NCBI GenBank assembly: GCA_002452815.1
Contig: DKFM01000005.1
Location: 214,652 to 278,651 of the forward strand
DNA from: Rhodobacteraceae bacterium UBA6796
Lineage (GTDB): Bacteria > Pseudomonadota > Alphaproteobacteria > Rhodobacterales > Rhodobacteraceae
Length of the DNA stretch: 64,000 nucleotides
Direction of reading: 5' to 3'
Below are positions 46,771 through 56,097 of this stretch, one piece after another. The first letter of the stretch is position 1; every line of letters begins with the position of its first letter. A program made the position numbers and the translations under genes. The notes beneath the pieces were generated by a model. It saw nothing but the letters and a program-made list of their open reading frames with translations, made no database searches and was not told the origin of the DNA.

Positions 46771-47988
46771 ATGACAGACGATGCACCGCAAGGTCCGGGC
46801 CCGGCCGCCGGCCGACGCAAACGCGCAACGCCGCTGCAAGTCGTCGATGCACCGCAAAGCGCCCCGCCGCGCCTTGTAAAACCCGCCAGGGCCAAACGGC
46901 GTCACAGCCTTGCGTTGGCAAGTTTCCTTTTGCTTGTCGCAGGGCCGATCACCGCTGTTTTCGTCTACCTCTATGCCTTTGCAGCCGATCAATATGCGTC
47001 TTACGCGGCGTTTTCCGTGCGCAAGCAGGACTTCAACACGGCAATGTCCGTGTTCGGCGCGTTGCCGACCCTGAGCAGCGGCACCGCCGACATAGAGGTG
47101 ATCCACGAATTCATCCAGTCACGGGATCTGGTCGCCAAGCTTGACGCGGAACTCGACCTGCGCAAGCGGTTCAGTCTGCGGCGGGATACCGACCCGGTTT
47201 TCGGACTGAAACCGGATGCCGCAATCGAAGATCTGGTGACCTACTGGAACAGGATGGTGGTGCCGCAGCTGAACTCCTCGAACGGCATCCTGACGCTGGA
47301 AACCCACGCCTTCACGCCGCAAGACGCACAAGAGATCAATGCCGCGGTCTTGCGGGAAAGCAGCGACCTGGTCGAGCGGCTGAGCCAGATAGCGCAGGAA
47401 GATGCGATCCGGCAGGCCCGGGACGAATTGGGCCTCGCAACGGCGCGGCTGAAAACGGCGCGAATCGCGCTGGCCACCTTCCGCAAACAGGAACGCATCA
47501 TCGACCCGAACGCAGATTACCAATCCCAGATGGGGTTGATGGCGCAGCTTGAACAGAAGCTGGCCGAAGTTCTGATCGAACGGGATTTGCTGGAAGGTGC
47601 CCCCGACAAGGACCCGCGCAAGGCCAATGCAGACCGCAAGATCGCGGCGATCCGAAACCGGATCGAGGCCGAACGAAAGCAGGTCGCCTCTGATGGAAAT
47701 TCCGACCGGACCAAACAGCTCTATGCGACCTTCGGAACTTACGAGGGGCTTCTGGTCGATCAGGAATTTGCCGAGAAAACTTACACCTCTGCGCTTTCAG
47801 CGCTGGACGAGGCGCAGGCCGAGGCAAAGCACAAATCGCGTTATCTGGCCGCGCATATCCTGCCCAGCCTGGCACAGACACCCGAATATCCGCGCCGGAT
47901 CATCCTGGGCACGATGTTCTCGGTGCTGGCCTTCTTCACCTGGGTCTTGGTGATTCTCATCGCCTATTCGCTGCGAGACCGCCGATGA
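46771..47988 (+). CDS. Polysaccharide export inner-membrane co-polymerase (KpsE-like)
   Basis: A 405-residue protein of the PCP/KpsE type that spans the periplasm to guide the glycan. It has a Pro/Ala-rich cytoplasmic N-terminus (to about 45), TM1 at about 47-69, a long periplasmic part with coiled coil at about 210-360 (QAEAKHKSRYLAA-type end), and a C-terminal TM at about 380-402 ending SLRDRR. The ATG at 46771 is preceded by AAGGAG at 7 bp. Its stop overlaps kpsT (ATGA). An outer-membrane partner such as KpsD/Wza is not in the window. Confidence 0.87.
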   Translation: MTDDAPQGPGPAAGRRKRATPLQVVDAPQSAPPRLVKPARAKRRHSLALASFLLLVAGPITAVFVYLYAFAADQYASYAAFSVRKQDFNTAMSVFGALPTLSSGTADIEVIHEFIQSRDLVAKLDAELDLRKRFSLRRDTDPVFGLKPDAAIEDLVTYWNRMVVPQLNSSNGILTLETHAFTPQDAQEINAAVLRESSDLVERLSQIAQEDAIRQARDELGLATARLKTARIALATFRKQERIIDPNADYQSQMGLMAQLEQKLAEVLIERDLLEGAPDKDPRKANADRKIAAIRNRIEAERKQVASDGNSDRTKQLYATFGTYEGLLVDQEFAEKTYTSALSALDEAQAEAKHKSRYLAAHILPSLAQTPEYPRRIILGTMFSVLAFFTWVLVILIAYSLRDRR

Positions 47989-48686
47989 CCGCCCCCGTCA
48001 TCGAACTGCGCAACGTGACGAAATCCTTCCGCACCCCGGGCGGCGGCCGCAAGCATGTTCTGCGCAATGCCTGTTTTGCCATTCCTCCGCGCAAGATCGT
48101 CGGCGTTCTGGGGCGCAACGGCGCCGGAAAGTCGACGACACTGCGCGTCATTGCCGGAACGCAAGATTACGACAGCGGAGAGATCATCCGGCGCGGCTCT
48201 GTCTCCTGGCCGGTGGGTTTTGCCGGATCGTTTCATGGCGAACTGTCCGGCGCTCAGAACACCCGCTTCATAGCGCGGGTCTACGGCGTCGACACCGACG
48301 ATCTGTTGGAATTCGTGCGCGAGTTTTCCGAACTGGGTCCCTACCTCGACATGCCGTGCAAGACCTATTCGTCAGGCATGCGCGCACGCCTGGCCTTCGG
48401 CATCTCGATGGGGGTGCCCTTCGACATCTACCTGATGGACGAAGTGACTTCGGTCGGCGACGCCTCCTTCCGGCAAAAGTGCAGCGAGATGCTGACACAT
48501 CGCCTGTCAATGTCGGGGGCCTTGTTCGTATCGCATTCGCACAAGGCCATTTCGGAGATTTGCGACAGTGCGATCGTGCTGGAAAACGGGGTCGGTCAAT
48601 TTTTCGACAATGTCGAAGAGGCCCTTTGTCGGCACGAAGAAAATATGCGTGCGCCGCGGCATAAAACGGCCGGTTGGGTGGAGTGA
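47985..48686 (+). CDS. kpsT: Polysaccharide export ABC transporter ATP-binding protein
   Basis: A 233-residue ATPase of the KpsT type. Walker A GRNGAGKST at 43, the KpsT signature YSSGMRARLAFGISMGVPFDIYLMDE (signature and Walker B), SVGDASF and switch region VSHSHK are in order. It pairs with the permease at 45934. There is no C-terminal carbohydrate-binding extension, so this is the KpsT rather than the Wzt-with-CBM type. It overlaps the KpsE-like gene by 4 bp. Confidence 0.93.
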   Translation: MTAPVIELRNVTKSFRTPGGGRKHVLRNACFAIPPRKIVGVLGRNGAGKSTTLRVIAGTQDYDSGEIIRRGSVSWPVGFAGSFHGELSGAQNTRFIARVYGVDTDDLLEFVREFSELGPYLDMPCKTYSSGMRARLAFGISMGVPFDIYLMDEVTSVGDASFRQKCSEMLTHRLSMSGALFVSHSHKAISEICDSAIVLENGVGQFFDNVEEALCRHEENMRAPRHKTAGWVE

Positions 48687-48768
48687 AGAAGGCCTCTGGT
48701 AACCGTTGATTAAGGTAAACGCCCTAAGCTGAGTCCAGACGATCCGATCTGCAAAGGGCATGACACGA

Positions 48769-49791
48769 ATGAGACAAATGAACTCTGCGCCGGTCCGGGT
48801 CCAGAATGCGGTTGTCGTCGGTGGGGTCACACATGGCATCGATGCGCATGGGGTTTATGACGCCGACGGACGCTTCGTCGAGAACAGCGCAATCTATCAG
48901 GGCGATCGTTGTCGCAGTGGCGCGGCACCTTCATCGCTTCTGCACAGCGACATGCCCAAGCTAAACGGCAGCTATGTCTACGGTGGCTATGCCGCAGGGC
49001 ATTTCGGGCACATTCTGGTCGAAAGCTTCGCGCGGATGCATCTGTTCCTGGATCAGCCCGCACCGATTGTCTTCGCGGAAATAAATTATCGGAAGAGCGC
49101 GCTGTTTCGGCAGATCATCACGACGCTTGGCCTGCCGCAAGATCGGGTGATAATTCTGGATCGCCCAACCCGGATCGAGGAACTGCAGGTCTTCGCGCCG
49201 GATCTGTCGATCCGAAATTATGCCCTGCCGCGCTATGCCCAAGCCTTGGAAGCCGTAGGCAACACCTTCTGCACCGCCCGGGGCATCACGCAAAATTCCG
49301 ATCCGCGCCCTCTCTATATTTCACGGTCCCGCACGAACCAGAAGGGACGGTATTATTTCGGCGAGGCGACGCTGGAAAGGTTTCTGGAAGCAGCCGGTTA
49401 CAAGATTGCCTACCCCGAAACCCTGCCGCTCGATGCACAGTTCCGGCTGCTGCTTGAACATCGGAACATCGCCGGGTTCTATGGTTCGGCGCTGCATCCG
49501 CTGGTTTTCTGTCGGGCACCCAAAACCATTTCTTATCTCGCCTGCGAACCGATCAATGCCACCTTCAGCCTGATCGAAAGCGTGAAGCACAACGACTGGT
49601 CCGTCGTTCACGTCGATGCGCGGGCAAGCGGCAAAGCAAACCAGCCAAAGCTGTTGAGCCGTGAGGGGATCGCGCAGATCTGTGATGCGCTCAAACTGCC
49701 TTGCCATTGGTCCGCCGAGATCAGGCAACATCATGACGCCGCGTCCCGCGCATTCGAGGAAACCCTGAGCAGCCTCGATATGGCGAGTTGA
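48769..49791 (+). CDS. GT61-family-like glycosyltransferase
   Basis: A 340-residue protein with the DUF563/GT61 pattern: GSYVYGGYAAGHFGHILVESFARMHLF (the conserved G-x-x-G-H-x-x-x-E), then RPLYISRSRTNQKGRYYFGEATLERFLEAAG and a C-terminal GFYGSALHPLVFC, the usual G-x-x-G-S-x-L-x-P. Related bacterial enzymes are capsular or O-antigen transferases. ATG at 48769 is best spaced from AAAGGG; ATGs at 48760 and 48778 also exist. It lies behind kpsT and before two sulfotransferases. Confidence 0.82.
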   Translation: MRQMNSAPVRVQNAVVVGGVTHGIDAHGVYDADGRFVENSAIYQGDRCRSGAAPSSLLHSDMPKLNGSYVYGGYAAGHFGHILVESFARMHLFLDQPAPIVFAEINYRKSALFRQIITTLGLPQDRVIILDRPTRIEELQVFAPDLSIRNYALPRYAQALEAVGNTFCTARGITQNSDPRPLYISRSRTNQKGRYYFGEATLERFLEAAGYKIAYPETLPLDAQFRLLLEHRNIAGFYGSALHPLVFCRAPKTISYLACEPINATFSLIESVKHNDWSVVHVDARASGKANQPKLLSREGIAQICDALKLPCHWSAEIRQHHDAASRAFEETLSSLDMAS

Positions 49792-49869
49792 ACCCCTCGA
49801 GGCGCCGGAACAGCACAGCCATCCGCGGCCCCTTTCCCGCATTCCCGCTGCAATCCATCAGAGACCACC

Positions 49870-50514
49870 ATGTTTTCCACCTCCCTTCCCCTGTTCGTCC
49901 CGTCGCAGCCCCCCGCGCAACGCACAATCATCTGCCTGGGCACACCCCGGGGCGGCACGAGTATGGTCGCAGGGGCGATTGCGGGGCTGGGTGTCTTCAT
50001 GGGCGAAGACCTGCCGGTGAACATCGAAGACAGGATGTTCAATCCCGACCTTGCCGGGGGCGATGGGCCTGCGTTCATTGATCAGGTCAAATGCACAATC
50101 GCCCGGCGCAGTGCGGCTCACGCCGTCTGGGGATGGAAATACCCGCGCGCGGCCCGCTATCTGGAGCGAGTATATGAGTGCATCCCCAACCCGCATTTCG
50201 TCGCCGTGTTTCGGGACCCCATCCCTGCGGCCCTGCGCAGCGCCCGGCGGCCGGATGTTGCGCAGGGCTCGATCAGCGCGGCCACACATAAGACAATCCA
50301 GTCGCGGTTGCGCATGGAGATGGAGAACCTCGCCCTCGTCTACCGGTTGCAAAAGCCAACCCTGATGGTGTCGTTCGAAAAGGCGCAGGCCAACCCCGAA
50401 ACCTTTTTGGAAGAACTGGCGGAATTCGTCGGACTTCCGGTGCCGCGCGACATGTCCGCGCTTCTGCGCTTCATGGAGCCCGGCACATACAAAGACATCT
50501 CCATGCTGCTTTGA
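49870..50514 (+). CDS. Small sulfotransferase-family protein
   Basis: A 214-residue protein with PAPS-loop ICLGTPRGGTSMVAG (G24-M32) and 3'-phosphate loop VFRDPIPAALRSAR near residue 116. The overall length is short for a sulfotransferase, but both PAPS-contact loops and a final VSFEKAQANPETFLEELAEFVGLP are present. It lies between GT61 and another sulfotransferase, so a role in sulfating the exported glycan is likely. Confidence 0.8.
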   Translation: MFSTSLPLFVPSQPPAQRTIICLGTPRGGTSMVAGAIAGLGVFMGEDLPVNIEDRMFNPDLAGGDGPAFIDQVKCTIARRSAAHAVWGWKYPRAARYLERVYECIPNPHFVAVFRDPIPAALRSARRPDVAQGSISAATHKTIQSRLRMEMENLALVYRLQKPTLMVSFEKAQANPETFLEELAEFVGLPVPRDMSALLRFMEPGTYKDISMLL

Positions 50515-50571
50515 GCCAAGGGCAGCCCCCGCGCGCGCAGTGCGAGCACAGACTGGCGAAGGAATTCGAAC

Positions 50572-51435
50572 ATGAGCGATCACAAGATCTTCGGGAAGCT
50601 GTTTCTCAGCATCGGCGCGATGAAGGCAGGCACGACCTGGCTTTATGCCGTACTTGAACGCCACCCCGAACTGCATTTCACTCCTGAAAAGGAACTCCAT
50701 TATTTTTATCACAAATATGTCGATCGGAATCTCCTGTCCGAAAAGCGGCGGCTGCGCGAAGCGCATGACCGCTATCTGCCGCGCTTCGATCCGGAACGGG
50801 CCAATATCGACAAGGTACGCTTCAACATCCGCTGGCTGAACGCTTACCTGGACCGGACGGTGGATGACCTGTGGTACCGCAGCCTGTTCCTGATGAACGA
50901 ACGGCAGACCTATGCCTGCGACTTTTCGAACCTGCATGCCCATCTGCCGACCGAGGCCTGGGGGCATATTCTGCAGAACAGCGAAAAGCTGCGCGTGCTT
51001 TATACCATGCGCGACCCGGTCAAACGGCTGTGGAGCCACACGAAATTTCACCTGCAGATGACGAACGAGCTGCACAAGCTGGAAAACTGGGGCCCCGGTG
51101 ATTTCCTCGGGTTCGTCAAGAAGCGGCATATCTGGGAAAATGCCGAATACGGCCGGGTGCTGCGCACGCTGAAGGTGGCGTTGCCGCGCGAAAACTGGAA
51201 AGCGATCTTCTACGAAGACATCCACAGCGATCAGCGCGGCATGATGCGCCAGATCGAAGACTTTCTCGGGATCGCCCCTTTCGACTATCCCGAAGGGATA
51301 TTGTCGCGGCGGTTCACGGAAAGCGTGAAATACGAAATGCCCGCATTTTTCCCTGAAATTGTGGCGGAGGACGTTGCGCGGATCAAGCAGGAGGTGCGCG
51401 ACGAAGGCTTCGAACTCCCCGCGAAATGGGGCTGA
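50572..51435 (+). CDS. Sulfotransferase (Sulfotransfer_1-like)
   Basis: A 287-residue PAPS-dependent sulfotransferase. The 5'-phosphosulfate loop is IGAMKAGTTWLYAVL (residues 14-28) with invariant K18; the 3'-phosphate loop is YTMRDPVKRLWSHTKF near 146. KELHYFYHKY is the usual heparan-type segment and the C-terminal FYEDIHSDQRGMMRQIEDFLGI fits. It ends 12 bp before the convergent RTX gene. A sulfated capsule or EPS is the probable product. Confidence 0.9.
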   Translation: MSDHKIFGKLFLSIGAMKAGTTWLYAVLERHPELHFTPEKELHYFYHKYVDRNLLSEKRRLREAHDRYLPRFDPERANIDKVRFNIRWLNAYLDRTVDDLWYRSLFLMNERQTYACDFSNLHAHLPTEAWGHILQNSEKLRVLYTMRDPVKRLWSHTKFHLQMTNELHKLENWGPGDFLGFVKKRHIWENAEYGRVLRTLKVALPRENWKAIFYEDIHSDQRGMMRQIEDFLGIAPFDYPEGILSRRFTESVKYEMPAFFPEIVAEDVARIKQEVRDEGFELPAKWG

Positions 51436-51447
51436 CGGAGCGTCGGT

Positions 51448-54186
51448 TCAGAACAGGAAATCCGACGCATCGAGATCCACCAATTGAACGGACAGCAGCG
51501 TCAACGAGCTATCGTCACCGGTGTCGATGATAAGGTCGTCGCCCGAAACCGTGGTGGCAGCCAAGACATCAGCCAGATCGGAAAAGGCTCCGAGGGCGCG
51601 GAAATCGAGTTTCTCGGCCGCATTGGTTGCGTCGAAATCGGTGATGACATCATGGCCATGACCATCGGCGAAAACAAAGATGTCGCCGTTGAAATTGCCG
51701 GTCAGGATATCGTCCCCCGCCCCGCCGATCAGCGTGTCGAACCCGGCCTGTCCCTGCAGCGTGTCATCGCCTGCCCCGCCCAGCAAAGAGTCGTTGCCGC
51801 TGCCACCTTTCAGCCGGTCATTCCCCTCGCCGCCGTCAAGCATGTCATCGCCATCCTCCGCCAGAAGCACATCGTTATCGGCATCACCGAACAAGACGTC
51901 GTCGCCGCTGCCACCGTAGATCACGTCCTTGCCGACGCCCCCCAGGATCGTGTCGTGGCCCGCGCGGCCAAACAGCTTGTCCGCTTGGGTTCCGCCATCA
52001 AGGTAATCATCACCTTCGCCCCCATCGAGCATGTCGTAACCGCCCCGCCCCATCAGCGTGTCATTACCTGCCCCGCCAAAAAGCCGTTCGATCGCGACTT
52101 CCCCATTGCCGCCGCCATCAAGGTAATCGTCGCCATCCCCGCCATCCAGGAAATCCGACCAGGTGCCCGAGGTCAGCGTGTCATTGCCCGCCCCGCCAAA
52201 AAGCTGATCGACACCATCGCCCCCCAACAACCGGTCATTTCCGTCATCGCCATAGATCACGTCGGAATAGCCAAGCCCGACCAGCACATCGTTGCCAAGG
52301 CCGCCGTAAATCGTATCGAGCCCATCGTCGCCATAGATCAGATCGTTGCCGTCGTCGCCAAAGATCAGATCGGCCTGATTGCCGCCATAGATCGTGTCGT
52401 TGCCATCCCCGCCGTGAAGCGTGTCAAAGCCATTCCCCCCGGCCAGGTAATCCGCCCCGAGATCGCCACTCAGCGAATCGTTGCCGCCTTCGCCATGGAT
52501 CACGTCATCCCCGATGTCGCCCCAGGCAACGTCATCCCCGGCCCCGCACAGGATCGAATCGTTGCCCTCCAGTCCCAGGAAGGCTTCGTTGTCCGACGCC
52601 CCCTGCAAGGTATCGTCCAGTGCCGTACCGAACAGGGTGCGGGTGTAAGCCTGCGCCGTGGTGCCGTCATAAAGCACCCGGTCGAGCCCGACGAAGACAT
52701 CGGCGGTCATCGCACTGGTGCGCAGCGTCACACCACCCGCCGGGCGCAGCTCCAGGATGTCACTGCCGATCCGCAATTCGAGCCCCCAATCGCGGGTGAA
52801 CATGAAAAACGCGCTCGACAGCACCTGATGGCCATAGGCCGTCAGATCGAGGCGGTCTTCTGCCGGGTTGAAATCGAGGATCACGTCGCGGCCATTGTCC
52901 GGCGTCATCATGAAAACATCGGCCCCCGCCCCGCCCGACAGGGTGTCGCTGCCGGCGCCGTCGACCAGCAGATCGGCCCCCGCCCCGCCGCTCAGGCTGT
53001 CATTTCCGGCCTTGCCGATCAGATTGTCGTCACCGGTGCCGCCCTGCAATGTGCCGCCAGAGGCAGCCGCGCTCAGTTGCACCCCGGGGTTGCTCAGATC
53101 GACCCGATATTCCGACAGATAAGGCGAGGCTTGCATCGATAGCCACAGCCGGATCGCCCCGTCATCGGCTATGGCCGCAATATCGGTGATGCCCCGCAGC
53201 GGCATTTCCGAACTGGTCGCAATGGAGCCGACCAGGTGCAATTGACCGTTGGGCAGCAGTTCGAGAACTGAAAACCCGGCATCCGCCCCGGCTGCGATCA
53301 GATAACTGTGCCCGTTCAGTTCGACCAGTTCCAGAATCGAAACCTTGGCGAAGAATGTGCGCGTGTCGTCCAGAACATGATCTGTCAGCCGCAAGGTGCC
53401 ATCGTCCTGAAGCGCAAACACACTCAGCGACCCGGTACCGCTGGCTGCCAGAACGAGATAGCCCTGACCACCGATCTCGGTGAGCGCAATATCCGAGGGG
53501 GTCGCGAACCAGCCCTCGGCTGCCGATCCGAAATAATTTGTCTGATCCAGAACATGGCCGACACCATCCGTGCGGATCACGCAGATCGCATTCTGTGCGC
53601 CGAACGCCGTAACCGTGACCTGGCTTGCGCCAATCCACCGGGTCTCAATCGCGGTCGGGCTGGCAGCGGCAAGGGCCGGGATCATCGGCAGGTTCGTCAG
53701 CGTCAACTGGTTCTTCACACTGGCATCGGCCAGCATCAGCCCACCCGAGCGCAATGCGGCGATCCCGTAAGCGCCCGTATCGAACAGCACCAGATCGGCC
53801 AGATCGGCGGGCGCGGCGCCATTCACGGTAATCAGCCGCCGCGAGCCCAGATAGGTGTCATCCATCATCCCGGATGTGGTAACCGACAGCAGGCTCGCCG
53901 CCTCCAGCCCCGGCATCAGGATGAAACTGCCCCAGCTGGCGGACAAAAATTCGATGTTGGGCTGTTCAATCCCGATCTGGTCGAGCGATATGGTGAAAGA
54001 TTCAAGCAGCGTTGCCGGACCGGCCTGCGCGATGTCATAAGCGCTCAGCGCCCCTCCACCGCGCGTGATCGTCACCAGCGCTGCCTGCCCGTCCCGCGCT
54101 ATAATCTCCAAGTCGGTTATGCCCGCCAGCGCAGAGAGTTCTGCCCCGACAAGGTGACCGACGCCCGCAATCTGCGCCCGTGCCAT
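51448..54186 (-). CDS. Large RTX protein with beta-propeller-like N-terminal half
   Basis: A 912-residue secreted calcium-binding protein without a Sec signal. The first ~370 residues have regular beta-strand units (ITDLEIIARDGQAALVTITR, ALTEIGGQGYLVLAASGTGSL) and resemble a propeller or lactonase-type fold. RTX blocks (GGxGxDxLxG) run from about 377-430 and, with many copies, from about 522 to 832, and the C-terminus ends in LLSVQLVDLDASDFLF, the type I export signal form. It would leave through a type I system; the nearest one is at 12632-15657, 36 kb away. A strain-variable adhesin or matrix protein is likely; no catalytic motif is clear. Confidence 0.87.
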   Translation of the reverse strand: MARAQIAGVGHLVGAELSALAGITDLEIIARDGQAALVTITRGGGALSAYDIAQAGPATLLESFTISLDQIGIEQPNIEFLSASWGSFILMPGLEAASLLSVTTSGMMDDTYLGSRRLITVNGAAPADLADLVLFDTGAYGIAALRSGGLMLADASVKNQLTLTNLPMIPALAAASPTAIETRWIGASQVTVTAFGAQNAICVIRTDGVGHVLDQTNYFGSAAEGWFATPSDIALTEIGGQGYLVLAASGTGSLSVFALQDDGTLRLTDHVLDDTRTFFAKVSILELVELNGHSYLIAAGADAGFSVLELLPNGQLHLVGSIATSSEMPLRGITDIAAIADDGAIRLWLSMQASPYLSEYRVDLSNPGVQLSAAASGGTLQGGTGDDNLIGKAGNDSLSGGAGADLLVDGAGSDTLSGGAGADVFMMTPDNGRDVILDFNPAEDRLDLTAYGHQVLSSAFFMFTRDWGLELRIGSDILELRPAGGVTLRTSAMTADVFVGLDRVLYDGTTAQAYTRTLFGTALDDTLQGASDNEAFLGLEGNDSILCGAGDDVAWGDIGDDVIHGEGGNDSLSGDLGADYLAGGNGFDTLHGGDGNDTIYGGNQADLIFGDDGNDLIYGDDGLDTIYGGLGNDVLVGLGYSDVIYGDDGNDRLLGGDGVDQLFGGAGNDTLTSGTWSDFLDGGDGDDYLDGGGNGEVAIERLFGGAGNDTLMGRGGYDMLDGGEGDDYLDGGTQADKLFGRAGHDTILGGVGKDVIYGGSGDDVLFGDADNDVLLAEDGDDMLDGGEGNDRLKGGSGNDSLLGGAGDDTLQGQAGFDTLIGGAGDDILTGNFNGDIFVFADGHGHDVITDFDATNAAEKLDFRALGAFSDLADVLAATTVSGDDLIIDTGDDSSLTLLSVQLVDLDASDFLF

Positions 54187-54414
54187 CTTTCACCCGATCG
54201 TCCCACACCAAGGACAGCTTACGCAGCCGGGCCGTCACAATTGCCGGTGGGATTGGGGCAAAACAGCGGCCCTCGCCGACAGTTTTACGAAAACCCCGCA
54301 GACCCGGCGTTGCGCCGCAGCAGGGGGCAGCGTTCGGTCGCCATGCATTTTCTTGAGGGATTGCGGGCAGGGTGGCGGCCAGATCAGCACGCAGATGTCA
54401 GAAAGAGGTCGATG

Positions 54415-55398
54415 ATGACGGATATCACCCCGCGTTTGTCCCTGCCCTATATCCAGCCCGCGCAGGCGCAAAAACACGTCACTCATAACGAGGCGCTCAA
54501 GGTGCTGGATGCGGTGACCCAACTGGCCGTGCAAAGCAGCACCCTGACCGCGGCTCCGGCCACCCCGGCCGCGGGCGATTGTCATCTGGTCGGCGCGGGC
54601 GCGGGCGGGATCTGGGCCGGGCTGGACGGTCAGATCGCGGTCTTTGACGGGCTGAGCTGGAGCTATGTGATCCCGCGTCAGGGATGGCGGGCCGATGTTG
54701 CCGCCGACGGGCGCGCGCTGCGCTTCAACGGCTCGGCCTGGGTGGATGCGGTGGTGCTGCAAAACCTCGACAGTCTGGGCATCGCCACCACGGCGGATTC
54801 GACCAACAGGCTGGCTGTGGCATCGGATGCGGTGCTGTTGACCCACCAGGGCGCGGGTCATCAACTCAAGATCAACAAGTTCAGCCCGGGCGATACCGCA
54901 AGCCTGTTGTTTCAGACCAACTGGTCGGGGCGCGCGGAATTCGGGACCACCGGCAGCGATGATTTCGCGATCAAGGTCAGTGCAGACGGCAACACCTATC
55001 ACGAGGCGATCCGGGTCGAAGGCGGCAGCGGCGCGGTGCGGGTTCCCTCCGGGCAGCAGTACTTCAAGGAAGCGCAGATCGCCAATGACGGGGTGCATTC
55101 CTTCGATGTTCCCTGGTCAGATCCCGCGCGGATTCTGCTGTGGTTGTCGGCGGATGTCGGCGGGCATTTTGCGCTGCTGTCGATCACCGGCACGCTGAGC
55201 GGTGCAGGCAACTTCACCACGCTTTTTGCGCAGCCATCGGCCATGGTGGGCTATTACACCGGCCCCCTCAGCGGCACGACCGGCGCGACCGGCGGGATCA
55301 ACCTGTCCATCGATACCGCTTCGGGGACACCGCGGCTTTACATCGAAAACCGGCTCGGGGCGGGTCACCTCTTTACCTTGTCGACGATCGGCAGATAA
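54415..55398 (+). CDS. DUF2793 domain protein (phage/gene-transfer-agent-like)
   Basis: A 327-residue protein. The first ~120 residues are a DUF2793 domain: ITPRLSLPYIQPAQAQKHVTHNEALKVLDAVTQLAVQ and GDCHLVGAGAGGIWAGLDGQIAVF. The rest is beta-rich and glycine-rich (YTGPLSGTTGATGGINLSID), as in fibre or spike tips. DUF2793 proteins belong to prophages and gene transfer agents of Rhodobacterales, where from memory one acts as a head spike binding capsule; that recollection needs checking. The ATG at 54415 is at good distance from AGAGG; ATG 54412 precedes it. It stands alone between RTX and rfbC, with no phage genes near. Confidence 0.78.
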   Translation: MTDITPRLSLPYIQPAQAQKHVTHNEALKVLDAVTQLAVQSSTLTAAPATPAAGDCHLVGAGAGGIWAGLDGQIAVFDGLSWSYVIPRQGWRADVAADGRALRFNGSAWVDAVVLQNLDSLGIATTADSTNRLAVASDAVLLTHQGAGHQLKINKFSPGDTASLLFQTNWSGRAEFGTTGSDDFAIKVSADGNTYHEAIRVEGGSGAVRVPSGQQYFKEAQIANDGVHSFDVPWSDPARILLWLSADVGGHFALLSITGTLSGAGNFTTLFAQPSAMVGYYTGPLSGTTGATGGINLSIDTASGTPRLYIENRLGAGHLFTLSTIGR

Positions 55399-55533
55399 TC
55401 GCGGCATCCGTCACCATTGTCTTGGATTTTAATGAAAAATCAGAGGCATATGACCAGGCACGGGCAATCCTTTCAGTGACAATCCAGGATTGAGCTGGTA
55501 ACCATGCTCAAGGGTTTTTGCGGAGGTTTGACC

Positions 55534-56097
55534 GTGCAAGTCACAAAAACCGATCTGGACGGGGTTCTCCTGCTGGAGCCGGCACGTTTTGGCGATGACC
55601 GGGGCTTTTTCTCCGAAAGCTGGAGCCGCAAGACGCTGGCCGATCACGGGATCACGATAGATTTCGTGCAGGACAATCATTCCCTGTCTCGCGCCGCAGG
55701 CACGGTGCGCGGATTGCATTTTCAGGCCCCGCCCCACGCGCAGGCGAAACTGGTGCGCTGTGGGCGCGGGCGGCTGTTCGATGTGGCGGTCGACATCCGC
55801 AAGGGCAGCCCGACATTCGGACGATGGGTCGGCTTCGAGTTGAGCTTCGAAAACGGGCGACAACTGCTGATCCCGGCCGGGTTCCTGCATGGTTTCGTCA
55901 CGCTCGAGCCCGACACCGAAGTCGTCTACAAATGCTCGGACTATTATGCGCCGGACTGCGACGGTGCGGTGCGATGGGATAGTTGCGGCATCGACTGGCC
56001 GGATTTCGGCGCAGCACCGGTGCTGTCGCTGAAAGACGCCGCCGCCCCGACACTCGCCGAATTCAACAGCCCGTTCACCTACGAGGGCGCGGGATGA
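55534..56097 (+). CDS. rfbC: dTDP-4-dehydrorhamnose 3,5-epimerase
   Basis: A 187-residue cupin-fold enzyme, third step to dTDP-L-rhamnose. Family motifs: [19 protein letters not shown], the catalytic His in [18 protein letters not shown], and [20 protein letters not shown]. Asp/Tyr residues near [17 protein letters not shown] are also typical. GTG at 55534 follows GCGGAGG at 7 bp; an upstream ATG at 55504 is less likely. It starts the rfbCBDA operon with rfbB overlapping by 4 bp. Confidence 0.95.
   Translation: MQVTKTDLDGVLLLEPARFGDDRGFFSESWSRKTLADHGITIDFVQDNHSLSRAAGTVRGLHFQAPPHAQAKLVRCGRGRLFDVAVDIRKGSPTFGRWVGFELSFENGRQLLIPAGFLHGFVTLEPDTEVVYKCSDYYAPDCDGAVRWDSCGIDWPDFGAAPVLSLKDAAAPTLAEFNSPFTYEGAG

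Noticed and set aside
51690..52620. Tandem short DNA repeats that look at first like an array or minisatellite
   Set aside because: The periodicity is 27 bp in frame and encodes GGxGxDxLx RTX nonapeptides; there are no conserved repeats with unique spacers, so it is not CRISPR.
53308..54411. Plus-strand extension upstream of the DUF2793 gene
   Set aside because: The open frame runs back through the RTX coding region on the other strand; the real start is the ATG at 54415 with AGAGG upstream.
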